The notes: a model not told the origin generated them from the sequence alone. A stretch of DNA of 64,000 bases from an uncultured Prevotellaceae bacterium (GCA_902790625.1 CADASP010000019.1:1-64000); one strand, 5' to 3'; counted from the stretch's first letter, positions 49,577 through 57,588 are shown. Numbers and translations: made by a program.

Positions 49577-50671
49577 ATGGAACAGAAAGAAGTAGTATTG
49601 ATGAAAGGCAACGAGGCCATCGCCCACGCTGCCATCCGTTGCGGCGTGGACGGATACTTTGGCTATCCCATCACCCCGCAGAGCGAAGTGATTGAGACGC
49701 TGGCCGAGCTGAAGCCTTGGGAGACCACCGGTATGCAAGTGGTACAGGCCGAGAGCGAGCTGGCAAGTATATACATGGTGTATGGCGCCGCCGGAGCCGG
49801 CAAGCGCGCCATGACCTCGTCGTCGTCGCCCGGCGTGGCGCTGATGCAGGAGGGCATCACCTATCTGGCAGGCGCCGAGCTGCCCGCACTCATCGTGAAC
49901 GTGCAACGTGGCGGCCCCGGCCTGGGCACCATCCAGCCCTCGCAAGGCGACTATTTCCAGGCCACGCGTGGCGGCGGCAACGGCGACTATCAGACCATCG
50001 TGCTGGCACCCGCCTCGGTGCAGGAGATGGCCGACTTCGTTGACCTGGCTTTTGAGCTGGCTTTCAAGTATCGCAACCCGGCGATGATCCTGAGCGATGG
50101 CGTCATCGGACAGATGATGGAGAAGGTGGTGCTGCCACCCTACAAGCGTCGCCGCACCGACGAGGAGGTCATCGAGCAATGCCCATGGGCTTCGACGGGC
50201 AAGCCGAAGGACCGCGTGCGCAACGTCATCACCTCGCTGGAGCTGAAGCCCGAAATCATGGAGCAACGCAACCTGCACCTGCAAGCCAAGTATGCCGAGA
50301 TACGCGAGAAGGAGGTGCGCTACGAGACCCAGCTGATGGACGATGCCGAGTATATGATTGTGGCTTTCGGCTCGGCCGCCCGCATCGCCGAGAAGAGCGT
50401 GGAGCTGGCCCGTCAAGAGGGCATCAAGGTGGGCTTGTTCCGCCCCATCACCCTCTGGCCATTCCCCACGAAGGAGATAGCCAGCATGGCCCAGGGCAAG
50501 AAGGGCGTGCTCGTGGTGGAGATCAACGCCGGGCAGATGGTGCAAGACGTGCGCCTCGCCATCAACGGTGCCGTCAACGTGGAGCAGTTCGGTCGTCTGG
50601 GCGGCATTGTGCCCGACCCAGAGGAGATTGTGGAAGCACTAAGAAGCCTCACCCCCGGCCCCTCCCGCTGA
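49577..50671 (+). CDS. 2-oxoacid:ferredoxin oxidoreductase alpha subunit (VorB/KorA-like)
   Basis: 364 residues. GYPITPQSEVIETLAEL and QAESELASIYMVYGAAGAGKRAMTSSSSPG are the pyrimidine-domain motifs of pyruvate:ferredoxin oxidoreductase family alpha subunits; FGSAARIAEKSVELAR and FRPITLWPFP belong to domain II. The enzyme oxidatively decarboxylates a branched-chain 2-oxoacid or 2-oxoglutarate to the acyl-CoA, or runs in reverse for carbon assimilation; the substrate cannot be told. The C-terminal residues SLTPGPSR are encoded by a 39-bp palindromic element (50645-50683), in which the stop codon lies, so the native end has been replaced. A GTG start at 49574 is possible. Confidence 0.9.
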   Translation: MEQKEVVLMKGNEAIAHAAIRCGVDGYFGYPITPQSEVIETLAELKPWETTGMQVVQAESELASIYMVYGAAGAGKRAMTSSSSPGVALMQEGITYLAGAELPALIVNVQRGGPGLGTIQPSQGDYFQATRGGGNGDYQTIVLAPASVQEMADFVDLAFELAFKYRNPAMILSDGVIGQMMEKVVLPPYKRRRTDEEVIEQCPWASTGKPKDRVRNVITSLELKPEIMEQRNLHLQAKYAEIREKEVRYETQLMDDAEYMIVAFGSAARIAEKSVELARQEGIKVGLFRPITLWPFPTKEIASMAQGKKGVLVVEINAGQMVQDVRLAINGAVNVEQFGRLGGIVPDPEEIVEALRSLTPGPSR

Positions 50672-50683
50672 GGGGAGGGGAGT
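50645..50683. repeat. 39-bp palindromic element at the alpha subunit 3' end
   Basis: AGCCTCACCCCCGGCCCCTC followed by CCGCTGAGGGGAGGGGAGT. CCCCTCCC pairs with GGGGAGGGG around GCTGA. It supplies the last codons and the stop of the alpha subunit gene and forms the left border of the DUF559 cassette. Confidence 0.9.
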
Positions 50684-50756
50684 ATATAGACTCTCCGTTA
50701 GAAAGGCTTTCGCGTAGTAATATTAAATCTCCGCTTGAAAGGGCTATCACGTCAGA
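50684..50756. repeat. Imperfect direct repeat ahead of the DUF559 gene
   Basis: TCTCCGTTAGAAAGGCTTTC (from 50692) and TCTCCGCTTGAAAGGGCTAT (from 50728) are imperfect copies 36 bases apart, between the left palindromic element and the DUF559 start codon. Their role is unknown. Confidence 0.5.
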
Positions 50757-51146
50757 ATGAAAATAGAGCACGAGACGGCTGCGCCTGACAGATATGGGTT
50801 GCTGAAAGAGTTTGCGAGGAAGAACCGAAGGGAAATGACTCTGAGTGAAACTACGCTTTGGAATGCTTTGCGCAACGAATTCAGAAGCATCAAATTCCGA
50901 CGCCAGCATCCTATTGGAGATTATATTGCAGATTTCCTCTGTTTGTCGGAAAAACTGGTCATCGAGGTTGACGGTGGTTATCACAATGAGCCACAACAGC
51001 AACAAGAGGACCAATGGCGCACGGAGTTTCTAAAAAGTAAAGGCTATAAGGTCATCCGTTTTACGAATGAAGAAGTGGACACCAATGTGAAAGGTGTGAT
51101 AAGCAGAATAAAAGAAGAACTATTTAACAATATCGATTATGAATAA
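50757..51146 (+). CDS. DUF559 endonuclease-domain protein (Vsr-like)
   Basis: 129 residues of the DUF559 family: FARKNRREMTLSETTLWNALRN, FRRQHPIGDYIADFLCLSEKLVIEVDGGYHN, then GYKVIRFTNEEVDTN. The core IGDYIADFxCxxxKLVIEVDG with the following H and the VIRF strand resembles the Vsr/PD-(D/E)xK fold, so nuclease activity is likely but the substrate is unknown. It is inserted between the alpha and beta subunit genes of an oxidoreductase operon and is bracketed by inverted 39-bp palindromic elements. The start codon of the beta subunit gene (51139) lies inside its last codons, so the downstream gene now depends on this one for translation coupling. Confidence 0.85.
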   Translation: MKIEHETAAPDRYGLLKEFARKNRREMTLSETTLWNALRNEFRSIKFRRQHPIGDYIADFLCLSEKLVIEVDGGYHNEPQQQQEDQWRTEFLKSKGYKVIRFTNEEVDTNVKGVISRIKEELFNNIDYE

Positions 51147-51978
51147 TAATCAGACAACAAAACTAACTACTCCCCTCCCCCCCGAGGGAGGGGCTGGGGG
51201 TGAGGCTTTCGAGGACTACACCTTGGTTTATAAGAAGCCTTCTTTGCTGAACGACAACAACATGCACTATTGCCCAGGATGCTCGCATGGCGTGGTGCAC
51301 AAGCTCATTGCCGAGGTCATCGAGGAGATGGGCCTGGAGGAGAAGGCCGTAGGCGTCAGCCCCGTGGGGTGCGCCGTCTTCGCATACAATTATATAGACA
51401 TCGACTGGCAGGAGGCTGCCCACGGACGCGCACCCGCCATCGCCACCGGCATCAAGCGGTGCTGGCCCGACCGCCTGGTGTTCACCTATCAGGGCGACGG
51501 CGACTTGGCGTGCATAGGCACGTGCGAGACCATCCACGCCCTGAACCGTGGCGAGAACATCGTCATCATCTTCGTCAACAACGCCATCTATGGCATGACG
51601 GGCGGGCAGATGGCTCCCACCACGCTGATAGGCCAGAAGACATCGACCTGCCCTTACGGCCGCGACCCGAAGCTACACGGCTACCCCCTGAAGATGGCCG
51701 ACATCGCCGCCGGCCTCGAGGGCACGTGCTACGTCACACGCCAGTCGGTGGAGAGCGTGGCCAGCATCCTCAAGGCGAAGAAAGCCCTGAAGAAGGCGTT
51801 CCAGGCTTCGATGGACGGCAAGGGCAGCTCGCTCGTGGAGTTCGTCAGCACCTGCAATAGCGGTTGGAAGCTCACGCCCTCGAAGGCCAACGAATGGATG
51901 AAGGAGCACATGTTCCCCTTCTATCCCAAAGGAGACTTAAAGGACACGACAAGCCCCACCCCCAACCCCTCCCGCTAA
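51139..51978 (+). CDS. 2-oxoacid:ferredoxin oxidoreductase beta subunit (VorC/KorB-like)
   Basis: 279 residues, about 25 more than usual. The thiamine-pyrophosphate subunit core starts at FEDYTLVYKKPSLLNDN and shows MHYCPGCSHG, SPVGCAVFAYNYIDIDW, HGRAPAIATGIKR, the TPP motif YQGDGDLACIGTCE with VIIFVNNAIYGMTGGQMAP, and STCPYGRDP. The first 23 or so residues (MNNNQTTKLTTPLPPEGGAG and following) are not family-like. They are encoded by the tail of the DUF559 gene and by a 39-bp palindromic element (51169-51207) read in frame. The last residues (SPTPNPSR) come from another copy (51952-51990) that also supplies the stop. Both ends have thus been rebuilt by repeats. Confidence 0.9.
   Translation: MNNNQTTKLTTPLPPEGGAGGEAFEDYTLVYKKPSLLNDNNMHYCPGCSHGVVHKLIAEVIEEMGLEEKAVGVSPVGCAVFAYNYIDIDWQEAAHGRAPAIATGIKRCWPDRLVFTYQGDGDLACIGTCETIHALNRGENIVIIFVNNAIYGMTGGQMAPTTLIGQKTSTCPYGRDPKLHGYPLKMADIAAGLEGTCYVTRQSVESVASILKAKKALKKAFQASMDGKGSSLVEFVSTCNSGWKLTPSKANEWMKEHMFPFYPKGDLKDTTSPTPNPSR
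51169..51207. repeat. 39-bp palindromic element at the beta subunit 5' end (inverted)
   Basis: Inverted relative of the copy at 50645-50683: ACTCCCCTCCCC at the left and GGGGGTGAGGCT at the right. Its 39 bases are 13 codons with no stop in the used frame. It forms the right border of the DUF559 cassette. Confidence 0.9.
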
Positions 51979-51990
51979 GGGGAGGGGAGT
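51952..51990. repeat. 39-bp palindromic element at the beta subunit 3' end
   Basis: AGCCCCACCCCCAACCCCTC followed by CCGCTAAGGGGAGGGGAGT; contains the stop codon of the beta subunit gene. Left member of an inverted pair with 52056-52094, with a 65-bp AT-rich interior. Confidence 0.9.
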
Positions 51991-52025
51991 AAATAGTTTA
52001 ATCCCCAACAAATAAAACTCATATA

Positions 52026-52640
52026 ATGGAAAAGAACAATACGGCAGGAGTATCTACTCCCCTCTCCTCTGCGAGAGGGGCCGGGGGTGAGGCTCCTATG
52101 AAGAAAGAAATCATTATAAGCGGATTTGGAGGCCAGGGTGTGCTCTCCATGGGAAAGATACTGGCCTATAGTGGACTGATGGAAGACAAGGAGGTGACGT
52201 GGATGCCCGCCTATGGCCCCGAGCAACGTGGTGGCACGGCCAACGTCACCGTCATCGTCAGCGACGAGCGCATCTCCTCGCCCATCCTCAGCAAGTACGA
52301 CATCGCCATCGTGCTCAACCAGCCCTCGCTCGAGAAGTTCGAGCCGAAGCTGAAGCCAGGAGGCATCCTCATCTACGACAGCTACGGCATCATCAACCCG
52401 CCCACGCGCAAGGACATCAACGTCTACAAGATTGACGCCATGGACAGGGCTGCCGAGATGAAGAACGGCAAAATCTTCAACATGATCGTGCTCGGCGGTC
52501 TGCTCAAGGTGTGTCCCGTGGTGGGCACCGGCGGCGTGGAGAAGGCTCTGAAGAAGACCCTCCCCGAGCGCCATCACGACCTCATCCCGCTGAACATGCA
52601 AGCCATCGAGGAGGGCGGCAAAATCATTCGCAAAGAATGA
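52026..52640 (+). CDS. 2-oxoacid:ferredoxin oxidoreductase gamma subunit (VorA/KorC-like)
   Basis: 204 residues. The family core begins at MKKEIIISGFGGQGVLSMGK (ATG at 52098) and contains PAYGPEQRGGTANVTVIVSD, SYGIINPP and the C-terminal NMIVLGGLLKV. The open frame starts 24 codons earlier at 52026, where an AT-rich region suits initiation in this group. The extra residues (TPLSSARGAGGEAP) come from an inverted 39-bp element at 52056-52094. The ATG at 52098 lies right after the hairpin, so initiation there would be hampered; I therefore give the longer form, with the shorter one as an alternative. The stop overlaps the topB start (ATGA). Confidence 0.88.
   Translation: MEKNNTAGVSTPLSSARGAGGEAPMKKEIIISGFGGQGVLSMGKILAYSGLMEDKEVTWMPAYGPEQRGGTANVTVIVSDERISSPILSKYDIAIVLNQPSLEKFEPKLKPGGILIYDSYGIINPPTRKDINVYKIDAMDRAAEMKNGKIFNMIVLGGLLKVCPVVGTGGVEKALKKTLPERHHDLIPLNMQAIEEGGKIIRKE
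52056..52094. repeat. 39-bp palindromic element at the gamma subunit 5' end (inverted)
   Basis: ACTCCCCTCTCCTCTGCGAG followed by AGGGGCCGGGGGTGAGGCT; same length and orientation as 51169-51207, read in frame as 13 codons. Confidence 0.9.
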
Positions 52641-54685
52641 TTGTCTGCATTGCGGAGAAACCGAGCGTGGCTGCCGACATCGCGCGCATCATCGGAGCCA
52701 CGGCACGGCGCGACGGCTACTACGAGGGCAACGGCTATCAGGTGACGTGGACTTTCGGCCACCTGTGCGAGCTGAAGATGCCCGAAGACTACACGCCGAT
52801 GTGGCGCGCCTGGAGCCTCTCGGCGCTGCCCATGATTCCGCCCAAGTTTGGCATACGCCTGAAGGAGGAACAGAGCGTGAAGAAGCAGTTCGCCGTCATC
52901 GAGCACCTCTTCAACCAAGCCGACTACATCATCAATTGTGGCGACGCCGGCCAGGAGGGCGAGCTCATCCAGCGCTGGGTGATGCAGAAGGCCCAGGTGA
53001 AGTGCCCCGTGCAACGCCTGTGGATTTCGTCGATGACCGACGAGGCCATCCGTGAGGGCTTCGCCAACCTGAAAAGCCAGACCGAATACCAGTCGCTCTA
53101 TCTCGCGGGCCTCAGCCGTGCGGTGGGCGACTGGCTTTTGGGCATCAATGCCACGCGCCTCTACACCATCAAGTATGGGCAGAACCGCCAGGTGCTCTCC
53201 ATCGGGCGCGTGCAGACCCCTACCCTCGCCCTCATCGTCAACCGCCAGAAGGAGATTGACAACTTCAAGCCCGAGCCCTACTGGGTGCTGGCCACCGTCT
53301 ATCGCGACACCACGTTCACCGCCACAAAGGGCAAGTTCACGTCGAAGGAGGAGGGCGAGAAAGCCTTCAAGAGCATCGAGGGGAAGCCCTTCGAGGTGAC
53401 CAGCGTGGAGAAGAAGGAGGGCAAGGAGATGCCCCCCAGCCTCTACGACCTCACCTCGCTACAGGTGGATTGCAACCGCAAGTATGGCTTCTCGGCCGAG
53501 CTGACGCTGAACCTCATCCAGCAGCTCTACGAGATGAAGCTCACCACCTATCCGCGTGTCGACACCACGTTCCTCCCCGACGACGTGTACCCCAAGTGCC
53601 CACAAACGATGAACGGGCTCTATCAGGCGAAATTTGCCGGACAGGCACCCTACGCCGAGTTGGTGCGCGCCCTGGGGGGCAAGGCGCTCAAGAAGACGAA
53701 GAAGGTGTTCGACTCGTCGAAGGTCACCGACCACCACGCCATCATCCCCACGGGCATCGTGCCGGGAGGGCTGAGCGACCTGCAACTGAAGGTCTACGAC
53801 CTCGTGGCGCGACGCTTCATCGCCGTGTTCTATCCCGATTGCAAGTTCGCCACCACCACCGTCATGGGCAAGGTGGAGAATACAGAGTTCAAAGTCAGCG
53901 GAAAGGAAATCATTGACCCAGGCTGGCGCATGGTCTATCTTCAGCCAGAGAATCCAGAGAAATCAGGAAGCTCCGACAAATCAGAAAATTCGGATAACTC
54001 TGATTATCCCGACAAATCAGAACCCTCCGAAAAAAGCGCCGAGGAGCGCACCCTGCCCACCTTCGAGAAAGGCGAGATCGGGCCACACACGCCCACGCTC
54101 ACCGAGAAGTGGACCACGCCGCCCAAATACTACACCGAGGCCTCCCTGCTCAGGGCCATGGAGACCGCCGGCAAGCTGGTGGACAACGAGGAGCTGCGCG
54201 CCGCCATGAAGGAGAACGGCATCGGCCGACCCTCCACACGCGCCGCCATCATCGAGACGCTATTCAAGCGGCACTACATCCGCAAGGAGCGCAAGAACCT
54301 GCTGGCCACGCCCACCGGCATCGAACTCATCGACATCATCCACGAGGAGCTGCTCAAGAGTGCCGAGCTGACAGGCATCTGGGAGAAGAAGCTACGCGAC
54401 ATCGAAGCCCACAAATACGACCCCAAGCAGTTTGTCGACGAGCTGAAAGAGCAGGTCACCGACATCGTGAGGCAAGTCATCAGCGACCAGAGCAACCGCC
54501 ATGTGGCCGTCACCTCGGAGGAAGACCTGAAGAAGAAGAAGAAGACGCAGAAGAAGCCACAACCCCCTCAAGACCCCACGGGCCAGCCCTGCCCCCTCTG
54601 CGGAAAGGGGCATATCATCAAGGGCAAGACCGCCTATGGATGCTCCGAGTGGAAAAACGGATGCACCTGGCGGCAACCCTTCTGA
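52637..54685 (+). CDS. topB: DNA topoisomerase III
   Basis: Type IA topoisomerase of 682 residues (E. coli TopB has about 650). The TOPRIM domain starts at IVCIAEKPSVAADIARIIG and has NCGDAGQEGELIQRW; the active-site tyrosine is in LYEMKLTTYPRVDTTFLP; SIGRVQTPTLALIVNRQ and ENGIGRPSTRAAIIETL are family motifs; the C-terminal zinc finger is CPLCGKGH ... CSEWKNGC. Between VYLQ and RTLPTFEKGE, residues about 436-468 are a low-complexity run of E, S, D, K, N and P encoded by repeated TCCGACAAATCAGAA-like units (53943-54034), another in-frame repeat. The start overlaps the gamma subunit stop by 4 bases. Confidence 0.93.
   Translation: MIVCIAEKPSVAADIARIIGATARRDGYYEGNGYQVTWTFGHLCELKMPEDYTPMWRAWSLSALPMIPPKFGIRLKEEQSVKKQFAVIEHLFNQADYIINCGDAGQEGELIQRWVMQKAQVKCPVQRLWISSMTDEAIREGFANLKSQTEYQSLYLAGLSRAVGDWLLGINATRLYTIKYGQNRQVLSIGRVQTPTLALIVNRQKEIDNFKPEPYWVLATVYRDTTFTATKGKFTSKEEGEKAFKSIEGKPFEVTSVEKKEGKEMPPSLYDLTSLQVDCNRKYGFSAELTLNLIQQLYEMKLTTYPRVDTTFLPDDVYPKCPQTMNGLYQAKFAGQAPYAELVRALGGKALKKTKKVFDSSKVTDHHAIIPTGIVPGGLSDLQLKVYDLVARRFIAVFYPDCKFATTTVMGKVENTEFKVSGKEIIDPGWRMVYLQPENPEKSGSSDKSENSDNSDYPDKSEPSEKSAEERTLPTFEKGEIGPHTPTLTEKWTTPPKYYTEASLLRAMETAGKLVDNEELRAAMKENGIGRPSTRAAIIETLFKRHYIRKERKNLLATPTGIELIDIIHEELLKSAELTGIWEKKLRDIEAHKYDPKQFVDELKEQVTDIVRQVISDQSNRHVAVTSEEDLKKKKKTQKKPQPPQDPTGQPCPLCGKGHIIKGKTAYGCSEWKNGCTWRQPF
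53943..54034. repeat. In-frame TCCGACAAATCAGAA-type repeat inside topB
   Basis: Imperfect tandem units (AGAAATCAGGAAGCTCCGAC, AAATCAGAAAATTCGGATAA, then CCCGACAAATCAGAACCCTC) with a short inverted portion (TCAGAAAATTCGGATAACTC against GATTATCC). GC content is much lower than in the flanking gene. Confidence 0.7.
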
Positions 54686-54722
54686 AACCAACGAAAACAA
54701 AACCTAAAACACTACTACCAAC

Positions 54723-55556
54723 ATGCAGAAATTTGCCGATTACATCCAACGCATAGAAATCGACTCCCTGTGGAGCGGCAAGAAGCACATCGTGTGGGAA
54801 CTCGACCCGCACGTCAACATCCTGAGCGGCATCAACGGTCAGGGCAAGTCTACCATCATCAACAAAGTAGTGAAGGGCCTCTCAGCCGGAGGCGAGTTCC
54901 CCAGCCACATGCTCAAGGGCGTCAGGCTCGACGTGGTGCCCCAGGACGCCCGATGGATTCGCTACGACATGATTCGCTCGCTCGACAGCAGCCTCACGCA
55001 GGTCTTTGCCGACGAGGAGGGCGCCCTGCGCCAGGTGTTGCCCGTCATCAAGGGCGGTGGGGGCAGCCTGCTCGATTTCCAACTCTATCATCTGCAACGC
55101 AAGTACCTCGACTATCAGGTGAACATTGGCAACCGCATCATTGCCGAGCTACAAGCGGGACATGCCGAGGCGGCACAACAATTGTCGCAGAAGAAGACAC
55201 GCTTCCAGGACATGGTCGACGACCTGTTCCAGGCCACGGGCAAGCGCATCATCCGCGCCGAGAACGAGATACGATTCACCCAGATTGGCGAGGTGCTCAC
55301 GCCCTACCAGCTCAGCAGCGGCGAGAAGCAGATGCTCATCATCCTGCTCACCGTGCTCGTCGAGGACGACCAGCCCTACGTGCTCTTCATGGACGAGCCC
55401 GAGGTGAGCCTGCACATCGAGTGGCAGAAGCGACTCATCGACCTCATCCTCGAACTCAACCCCAACGTGCAAATCATCCTCACCACCCACTCGCCAGCCG
55501 TGGTCATGAACGGATGGGTGGATAGCGTCACCGAAGTTTCGGACATCACCAGTTGA
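54723..55556 (+). CDS. ABC/OLD-type AAA ATPase, partner of the DUF4435 protein (PARIS AriA-like)
   Basis: 277 residues. Walker A GINGQGKST (36-44), ABC-like signature YQLSSGEKQML (about 195-205), Walker B VLFMDEPEVSLH (about 221) and the switch histidine in ILTTHSPAVV (about 254) define an SMC/RecF-type ATPase of the AAA_15/AAA_21 group. The next gene, 3 bases downstream, encodes a DUF4435 protein with TOPRIM-like residues. This pair is the composition of the PARIS anti-phage system (AriA-AriB). GC content equals that of the surrounding chromosome, so it may be a long-resident pair; the immune role is inference. Confidence 0.75.
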   Translation: MQKFADYIQRIEIDSLWSGKKHIVWELDPHVNILSGINGQGKSTIINKVVKGLSAGGEFPSHMLKGVRLDVVPQDARWIRYDMIRSLDSSLTQVFADEEGALRQVLPVIKGGGGSLLDFQLYHLQRKYLDYQVNIGNRIIAELQAGHAEAAQQLSQKKTRFQDMVDDLFQATGKRIIRAENEIRFTQIGEVLTPYQLSSGEKQMLIILLTVLVEDDQPYVLFMDEPEVSLHIEWQKRLIDLILELNPNVQIILTTHSPAVVMNGWVDSVTEVSDITS

Positions 55557-55559
55557 CAA

Positions 55560-56576
55560 ATGGGCAAGCGACTTAAAGACAACATCAATAGCCAATGGGT
55601 GACGGCCGCCAACGCCCTGCAGGGCAAGAACGGGCGCCGGCGCATCGTGGCCTATGTGGAGAGCTACGACGACATCTACTTCTGGCGCACCATACTGGCA
55701 CCATTCGAAAACGACAAGCGCTACTTCGAGGTGATGCTGCCCTCGAAGGTGAACCTGACGCGCGGCAAGAAGTCGGTGCTCATGAACTTCATCGACCATG
55801 AGCCGCAGGGCGACGAGCGGCTGGGGCGCGACATGATAGCTTGCGTAGACGCCGACTACGACTATCTGATGCAGGGCGCCACCGACCAGTCGCGGCGAGT
55901 CATCAGCAGCCCCTATGTGTTCCACACCTACGCCTACGCCATCGAGAACCTGCAATGCTATGCCCCCTCGCTACACGAGGTGTGCGTGGCCGTCACACTC
56001 AACGACCATCGCATCTTCGACTTCGAGGAGTATTTCCGCCAGCTCAGCGAAATCATCTTCCCACTCTTCGTGTGGAACATCATGCTCTATCGCAATGGAC
56101 AATACCCCCGCTTCTCCATCACCGACTTCAACCGCATCACCGACCCCGGCGGCTTCACCGTGCAGGCTCCCGAGAGCTCGCTACGCAACGTGAAGCGCAA
56201 GGTGGGCGTGAAGATTCGCGAGTTGCAACGACTCTTCCCCGATGCCAAGGAGAACTACCTGAAGCTGAAGGACGAAATAAAGACGCTGGGCGTGACACCC
56301 CAGACCACCTATCTCTACATACAGGGCCACCACCTCTTCGACACCATCGTGGCTCCCATCCTCACCAAGGTGTGCAACCTGCTCCGCCAGGAGCGCCAGG
56401 CGGAGATCTACCACGCCCGGGCACACTCCACGCAGAAGCGAAACGAGATGTCGTGCTACGAGAACTCGCGCCAAGACATCAAAGTGATGCTAAAGAAGAA
56501 CACCGGCTACCAGCAATGCCCCCTCACCCAGCGCATCCACAACGATGTGGCACGATACTTCATTGTGGGGGAGTGA
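55560..56576 (+). CDS. DUF4435 TOPRIM-like protein (PARIS AriB-like)
   Basis: 338 residues. VAYVESYDDIYFWRTIL with Glu34 and ACVDADYDYLM with Asp97/Asp99 give the Glu and DxD of a TOPRIM-type metal site, as in OLD-family nucleases and in the DUF4435 effector of PARIS. SPYVFHTYAYAIENLQC is the other strongly conserved DUF4435 block. The C-terminal half is helical and unknown to me. It is co-transcribed with the ATPase gene (3-base gap). In PARIS the effector is released by the ATPase upon sensing a phage anti-restriction protein and cleaves tRNA; whether this pair does so is unknown. Confidence 0.75.
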   Translation: MGKRLKDNINSQWVTAANALQGKNGRRRIVAYVESYDDIYFWRTILAPFENDKRYFEVMLPSKVNLTRGKKSVLMNFIDHEPQGDERLGRDMIACVDADYDYLMQGATDQSRRVISSPYVFHTYAYAIENLQCYAPSLHEVCVAVTLNDHRIFDFEEYFRQLSEIIFPLFVWNIMLYRNGQYPRFSITDFNRITDPGGFTVQAPESSLRNVKRKVGVKIRELQRLFPDAKENYLKLKDEIKTLGVTPQTTYLYIQGHHLFDTIVAPILTKVCNLLRQERQAEIYHARAHSTQKRNEMSCYENSRQDIKVMLKKNTGYQQCPLTQRIHNDVARYFIVGE

Positions 56577-56800
56577 AAGGGAGTTTTGTTACGGGAGTGA
56601 AAGGGACGATAGTTTTATACGCGAAGGGGGGAGTATCATAACAACGAATTCGACGAATTAAACGAATTCCATGCGGCGCGGTGACTCATGGCGCCTTACA
56701 AGGCCAGGTCTACCGCTCAGTCGGTTTATACGCGAAGAGGAGTGAAAGGACGATAGTTCGTACCTCTCACTCCTCTCACGTTCGCTCCCGTCCTCTTAAA
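56577..56800. repeat. Repeat cluster with two GGACGATAG motifs
   Basis: GGGACGATAG at 56603-56612 and GGACGATAG at 56748-56756, each preceded by GGAGTGAAAG; TTTATACGCGAAG occurs after the first and before the second. A pyrimidine-rich arm (CTCACTCCTCTC, 56766-56796) follows. ACGAATT-type units near 56644-56670 resemble the tandem array at 58394. It separates convergent genes. Confidence 0.65.
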
Positions 56801-56823
56801 GAAGGCGAGGGGGAAGGTGGACT

Positions 56824-57351
56824 TTAGTCGTTGCGCTGGGGGCGCTGGCGCTGGAATCCACCCTGGCCACCGCCGCGCTGGCCGCGCTGCATGCGGTTCT
56901 GCATGTTCTCCTTGTACTTGGCCATCTGCTCCTCGGTGAAGATCTTCTCCAGGCCAGCCTGATAGGCCTCCATGTTCTTCTGCATCTCCTCGAAGTTCAT
57001 GCGCGGGCGCTCACCGCCCTGACCCATCTGTTGGCGCTGGGGACGCTCGCCGCCCTGACCCATCTGCGGGCGCTGGGGGCGCTCACCATTCTCTGCACGC
57101 TGGCCACCGCGCTGGCCACCACGCATTCCACGGCCCATCATCGGAATCTTCGTCTGGAACTCAGTGTTCAGCTCCAGCAGCTTGGCGGCCTGCTCTTCGT
57201 TCAGTCCATAGTCTTTCACCATCTGCTCGGTGCGCATCTTAGCCATTTCGCCCATGTCCATTTGGCGGGGCTGCTGCTGTTGTGCTTCCTGTGCCATTGC
57301 GCTGGCGCTCATCATCATTGCGGCTGCTAAAGCCAGAAACATTTTCTTCAT
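56824..57351 (-). CDS. Exported DUF4890/Spy-like protein with Q-G-R repeats
   Basis: 175 residues with signal peptide (MKKMFLALAAAMMMSASAMAQ). MRTEQMVKDYGLNEEQAAKLLELNTEF and, near the end, LEKIFTEEQMAKYKENMQNRM have the LTxxQ helix pairs of Spy/CpxP-like periplasmic proteins and of the Bacteroidetes DUF4890 family. The centre is a tandem repeat of QMGQGGERPQR-like units, which may vary in number between strains. A periplasmic chaperone or stress role is inferred. It is transcribed alone; no clear promoter box was found. Confidence 0.75.
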   Translation of the reverse strand: MKKMFLALAAAMMMSASAMAQEAQQQQPRQMDMGEMAKMRTEQMVKDYGLNEEQAAKLLELNTEFQTKIPMMGRGMRGGQRGGQRAENGERPQRPQMGQGGERPQRQQMGQGGERPRMNFEEMQKNMEAYQAGLEKIFTEEQMAKYKENMQNRMQRGQRGGGQGGFQRQRPQRND

Positions 57352-57588
57352 ACTTGCTTTGTTGGTTTTTTAAGGGTTTGTATTCGGGTTATTGTTTTGT
57401 CTCAACTGACTTTATGACGAAAGAACCCCATGATGGTTTAATGCAAAACGAAAAAAAATATGACACCTGCGCTTGTCCTTCCCTCGGCCCCTCCCCAAAG
57501 GAGGGGAGTTGAAATCAATCTGTATACTCTAACTTTGCAATGTCATTGAGATAGGCGAGTACTCGTTAAGGAGATCTCATCAAAAAGC

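Noticed and set aside
52098..52640. Gamma subunit starting at the internal ATG 52098
   Set aside because: It matches the family start, but a stable hairpin immediately precedes it, while 52026 has the AT-rich context usual here; kept only as an alternative.
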